Shown here: piece by piece, positions 40,683-42,326 of the stretch
Position numbering within the stretch: the stretch's first letter is position 1
How the letters are laid out: every line of letters begins with the position of its first letter
Origin: a virus
Virus record (IMG/VR): IMGVR_UViG_3300050342_000003
Span: 1-42,326 of that record
Length of the DNA: 42,326 bases
Reading direction: 5' to 3' (one strand)
The notes under the pieces: generated by a model
Told to the model about the DNA's origin: nothing
Seen by the model: only the letters and a program-made list of their open reading frames with translations
The model's database searches: none
Position numbers and translations under genes: made by a program

Positions 40683-41756
40683 ATGAAAAGTATTGAAGAG
40701 TTTAAAAATAGAATTATATGCGGAGATACTTTAAAAGTTTTGAAGGAAATACCCGACGAAAGTATAGATTGTATAATTACATCTCATCCATATTGGTCAC
40801 TTAGAGACTATGGCGTTAAAGGGCAAATCGGCTTAGAACCCTCACTTGAAGAATATCTCGAAAAACTTTTAAGAATTACTGCCGAACTTAAAAGAATTTT
40901 AAAGCCTACGGGGATTTTATTTTGGAATCACGGAGATTGTTACGGTGGGTCATTACAAGGATATGGTGCTAAAAAACCAAGTGAGACTGGGTTTCAAAAA
41001 CCAGCTGGTATAGACCCAAGATATTCAAAAGAAAAACCTCCTACAGCCAAATTAAAGGCTAAATGTTTAGCATTACAAAATTGGCGCTTAATTTTACGAA
41101 TGATTGACGAACAGAGTTGGATTTTACGCAATGTGATAATTTGGCATAAACCTAACCATATGCCTTCTTCTGTTAAAGATAGATTTACCAACACTTATGA
41201 GCCAGTTTTTATGCTTGTAAAAAGAAAGAAATACTATTTTAATTTGGATGCGGTAAGAGTTCCCCCAAAAACATTAGAAAATAAAACATTAAGTTTCAAT
41301 TATCGTGTCCGAGATGCCGAAAAAAAGTCAAAACAATGTCCACAATTTAAGGCTACAAAGGAAGAAATTGAAAGATATAAAGAAGAAAAGCCCTATCATC
41401 CTTCTGGTGATCCAACAATACACGGCCAAAGACGACCACCTCAACCAAATCAAGAGGGAGCATTCCATCCTTTAGGGAAAAATCCTGGAGATTTATGGTC
41501 AATTTCTACCCAACCTTCTCCTCCAGAAGCACGAGGAAAACACTTCGCAATATTTCCAGAAAAACTTGTAGAACCAATGATTTTAGCAGGTTGTCCTAAA
41601 GACGGAATAGTTTTAGACCCATTTTGCGGTAGTGGAACAACTTGTGTAGTTGCCAAAAGATTAGGAAGAAACTATATAGGAATTGATATTTCAAAAGAAT
41701 TTTGTGAAATTGCTGAAAAAAGACTAGAAAAAGTTCAAAAACTGCTCCCTCTCTAA
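40683..41756 (+). CDS. DNA methyltransferase (N4/N6 type) with SHPY motif
   Basis: 357 aa, beta-class amino-methyltransferase: catalytic motif IV comes first (TSHPYW, 33-38) and the SAM-binding motif DPFCGSGTT last (312-320), with YIGIDISKEFCEIAEKR after it. The usual SPPY is SHPY (His35), which may weaken or change catalysis. It has no restriction partner here, so it would protect phage DNA from host enzymes. It is transcribed away from the late operon; the start is nearly leaderless. Confidence 0.85.
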   Translation: MKSIEEFKNRIICGDTLKVLKEIPDESIDCIITSHPYWSLRDYGVKGQIGLEPSLEEYLEKLLRITAELKRILKPTGILFWNHGDCYGGSLQGYGAKKPSETGFQKPAGIDPRYSKEKPPTAKLKAKCLALQNWRLILRMIDEQSWILRNVIIWHKPNHMPSSVKDRFTNTYEPVFMLVKRKKYYFNLDAVRVPPKTLENKTLSFNYRVRDAEKKSKQCPQFKATKEEIERYKEEKPYHPSGDPTIHGQRRPPQPNQEGAFHPLGKNPGDLWSISTQPSPPEARGKHFAIFPEKLVEPMILAGCPKDGIVLDPFCGSGTTCVVAKRLGRNYIGIDISKEFCEIAEKRLEKVQKLLPL

Positions 41757-41805
41757 AATCTTCTGAGACAAAAGATTTTTAAAAGCCAAGTATTAAGATA
41801 CTTGG
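41751..41805. terminator. Intergenic hairpin element 3
   Basis: It shares CTCTAAAATC-N4-GAGACAAAAGATTTTT with element 1 (12034-12063), and its hairpin CCAAGTAT-TAAG-ATACTTGG (41786-41805) with element 2 (27887-27904). It overlaps the methyltransferase stop and lies at a convergent gene junction, so termination is the simplest role. Confidence 0.6.
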
Positions 41806-42041
41806 ACAATTAAAATAGTTTGTTTAATAGCAAAATAAAGGCATCTAAACCTTAAATCAAGCTCAATCATCGTCAAAAAATCATTTATTTTTGGCATTTT
41901 TTAGCTTGAAGGACAGTAATTTCAAAAGTTCATTTTTTCAAGAAAAATCGAGCAATTCAAAAAGTTCATTAAAAAAGGGGGTATTAAAGATAAAATTTGA
42001 AGACTTCAAGGCCAAAAGGGGTCACATAATAAGGGGGGAAT
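41806..42041. other. Non-coding region before the terminal repeat
   Basis: No gene. It holds an inverted repeat TCAAGCT / AGCTTGA near 41855-41910 and a direct repeat TTCAAAAGTTCATT (41921-41934) with TTCAAAAAGTTCATT (41956-41970), 35 bp apart, then G-runs at 41976-41981 and 42033-42038. Candidate origin or packaging region together with 1-521. Confidence 0.45.
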
Positions 42042-42326
42042 AAACCCAAAATTAGAGCAAAAAGCAAAACCTTGTGGCTGAAAATCAAAACCACAAGCCT
42101 AAACTAAACCATAAAAGCTTAAATTTTTCTCGATTTTTCGATCTTTTTTAACCTCATAACTGCAAAAATTAAGAGCCAAAACCCATAAAAAACAGCCTTT
42201 AACCCATAAAAACCCGCAAAGTTCGCAAAATGATTATTTTACGAACTTTAAAAACGAAAAAACAACTAAAAAATCGCAATTTTTGAGCTTTGAAAATTTA
42301 AAAGACTTTTAAATCTTGGGGGAGTA
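42042..42326. repeat. Terminal direct repeat, right copy
   Basis: Identical to bases 1-285 over the full 285 bp. It stops inside the first of the 21-22 bp tandem units. Confidence 0.95.

Noticed and set aside
1-42326. Alternative genetic code (TGA or TAG as sense)
   Set aside because: Nearly all genes are complete under the standard code; only one in-frame TAG was found, and TAG ends other genes.

Overview
The window looks like one complete genome of a tailed DNA phage (Caudoviricetes). The first 285 bases are repeated exactly at the end (1-285 = 42042-42326), so the unit is 42,041 bp, either circular or terminally redundant. Terminase, portal, HK97-type capsid protein, an adaptor-like protein and very large internal virion proteins are present. 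No tape measure, tail tube or sheath is recognisable, so a short-tailed (podovirus-like) particle is likely. DNA is AT-rich, the standard genetic code fits almost every gene, and five promoters have -35/-10 hexamers at or near the sigma-70 consensus, so the host is a bacterium. A Patescibacteria/CPR-type host is my inference, from the style of the peptidoglycan-binding and lysozyme-like proteins and from the Tas system; nothing in the window proves it.

Layout: (1) 1-521, non-coding repeat-rich junction. (2) 522-2650, small leftward genes of unknown role from promoters at 1107-1078 and 2725-2697. (3) 2809-5909, leftward replication operon: primase zinc-finger protein, RepA-like ATPase, SWIM zinc-finger protein, a zinc-ribbon gene with an in-frame TAG, RNase HI. 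(4) 5948-6282, divergent control region with repeated TGTGTAATTG boxes. (5) 6361-9666, rightward early operon ending in a Nop/IS110-C-terminal-like protein, directly followed by a four-unit, exactly 36-nt-periodic array (8724-8867), then a membrane-anchored lysozyme-like protein and a DUF5659-like protein. (6) 9685-11350, a GC-richer cassette with its own promoter, canonical Shine-Dalgarno sites and terminator (metallophosphoesterase and trypsin-like protease). (7) 11488-12028, a zinc-ribbon protein and an Hjc-like nuclease. (8) 12190-40655, a 28-kb leftward late operon: KH protein, packaging, head, tail, ejection proteins, ATP-grasp protein, intein-bearing lytic peptidase, holin. (9) 40683-41756, a rightward DNA methyltransferase whose catalytic SPPY is SHPY.

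The standout is the gene at 8038-8715 with its array. Four 36-nt units each split cleanly into four 9-nt modules: edge AGCGAGCCA, variable spacer A, loop AGWAACCCY, variable spacer B. This matches the tandem interspaced guide RNA (TIGR-Tas) family known from phages and parasitic bacteria, here with a nuclease-less Tas protein.

Other notable signals: an AAGGTCG element before about two dozen genes that lack Shine-Dalgarno sites; a duplicated gene 3' end flanking an inserted gene beside the terminase; three related intergenic hairpin elements; and an intein placed next to the catalytic histidine of the lytic peptidase.
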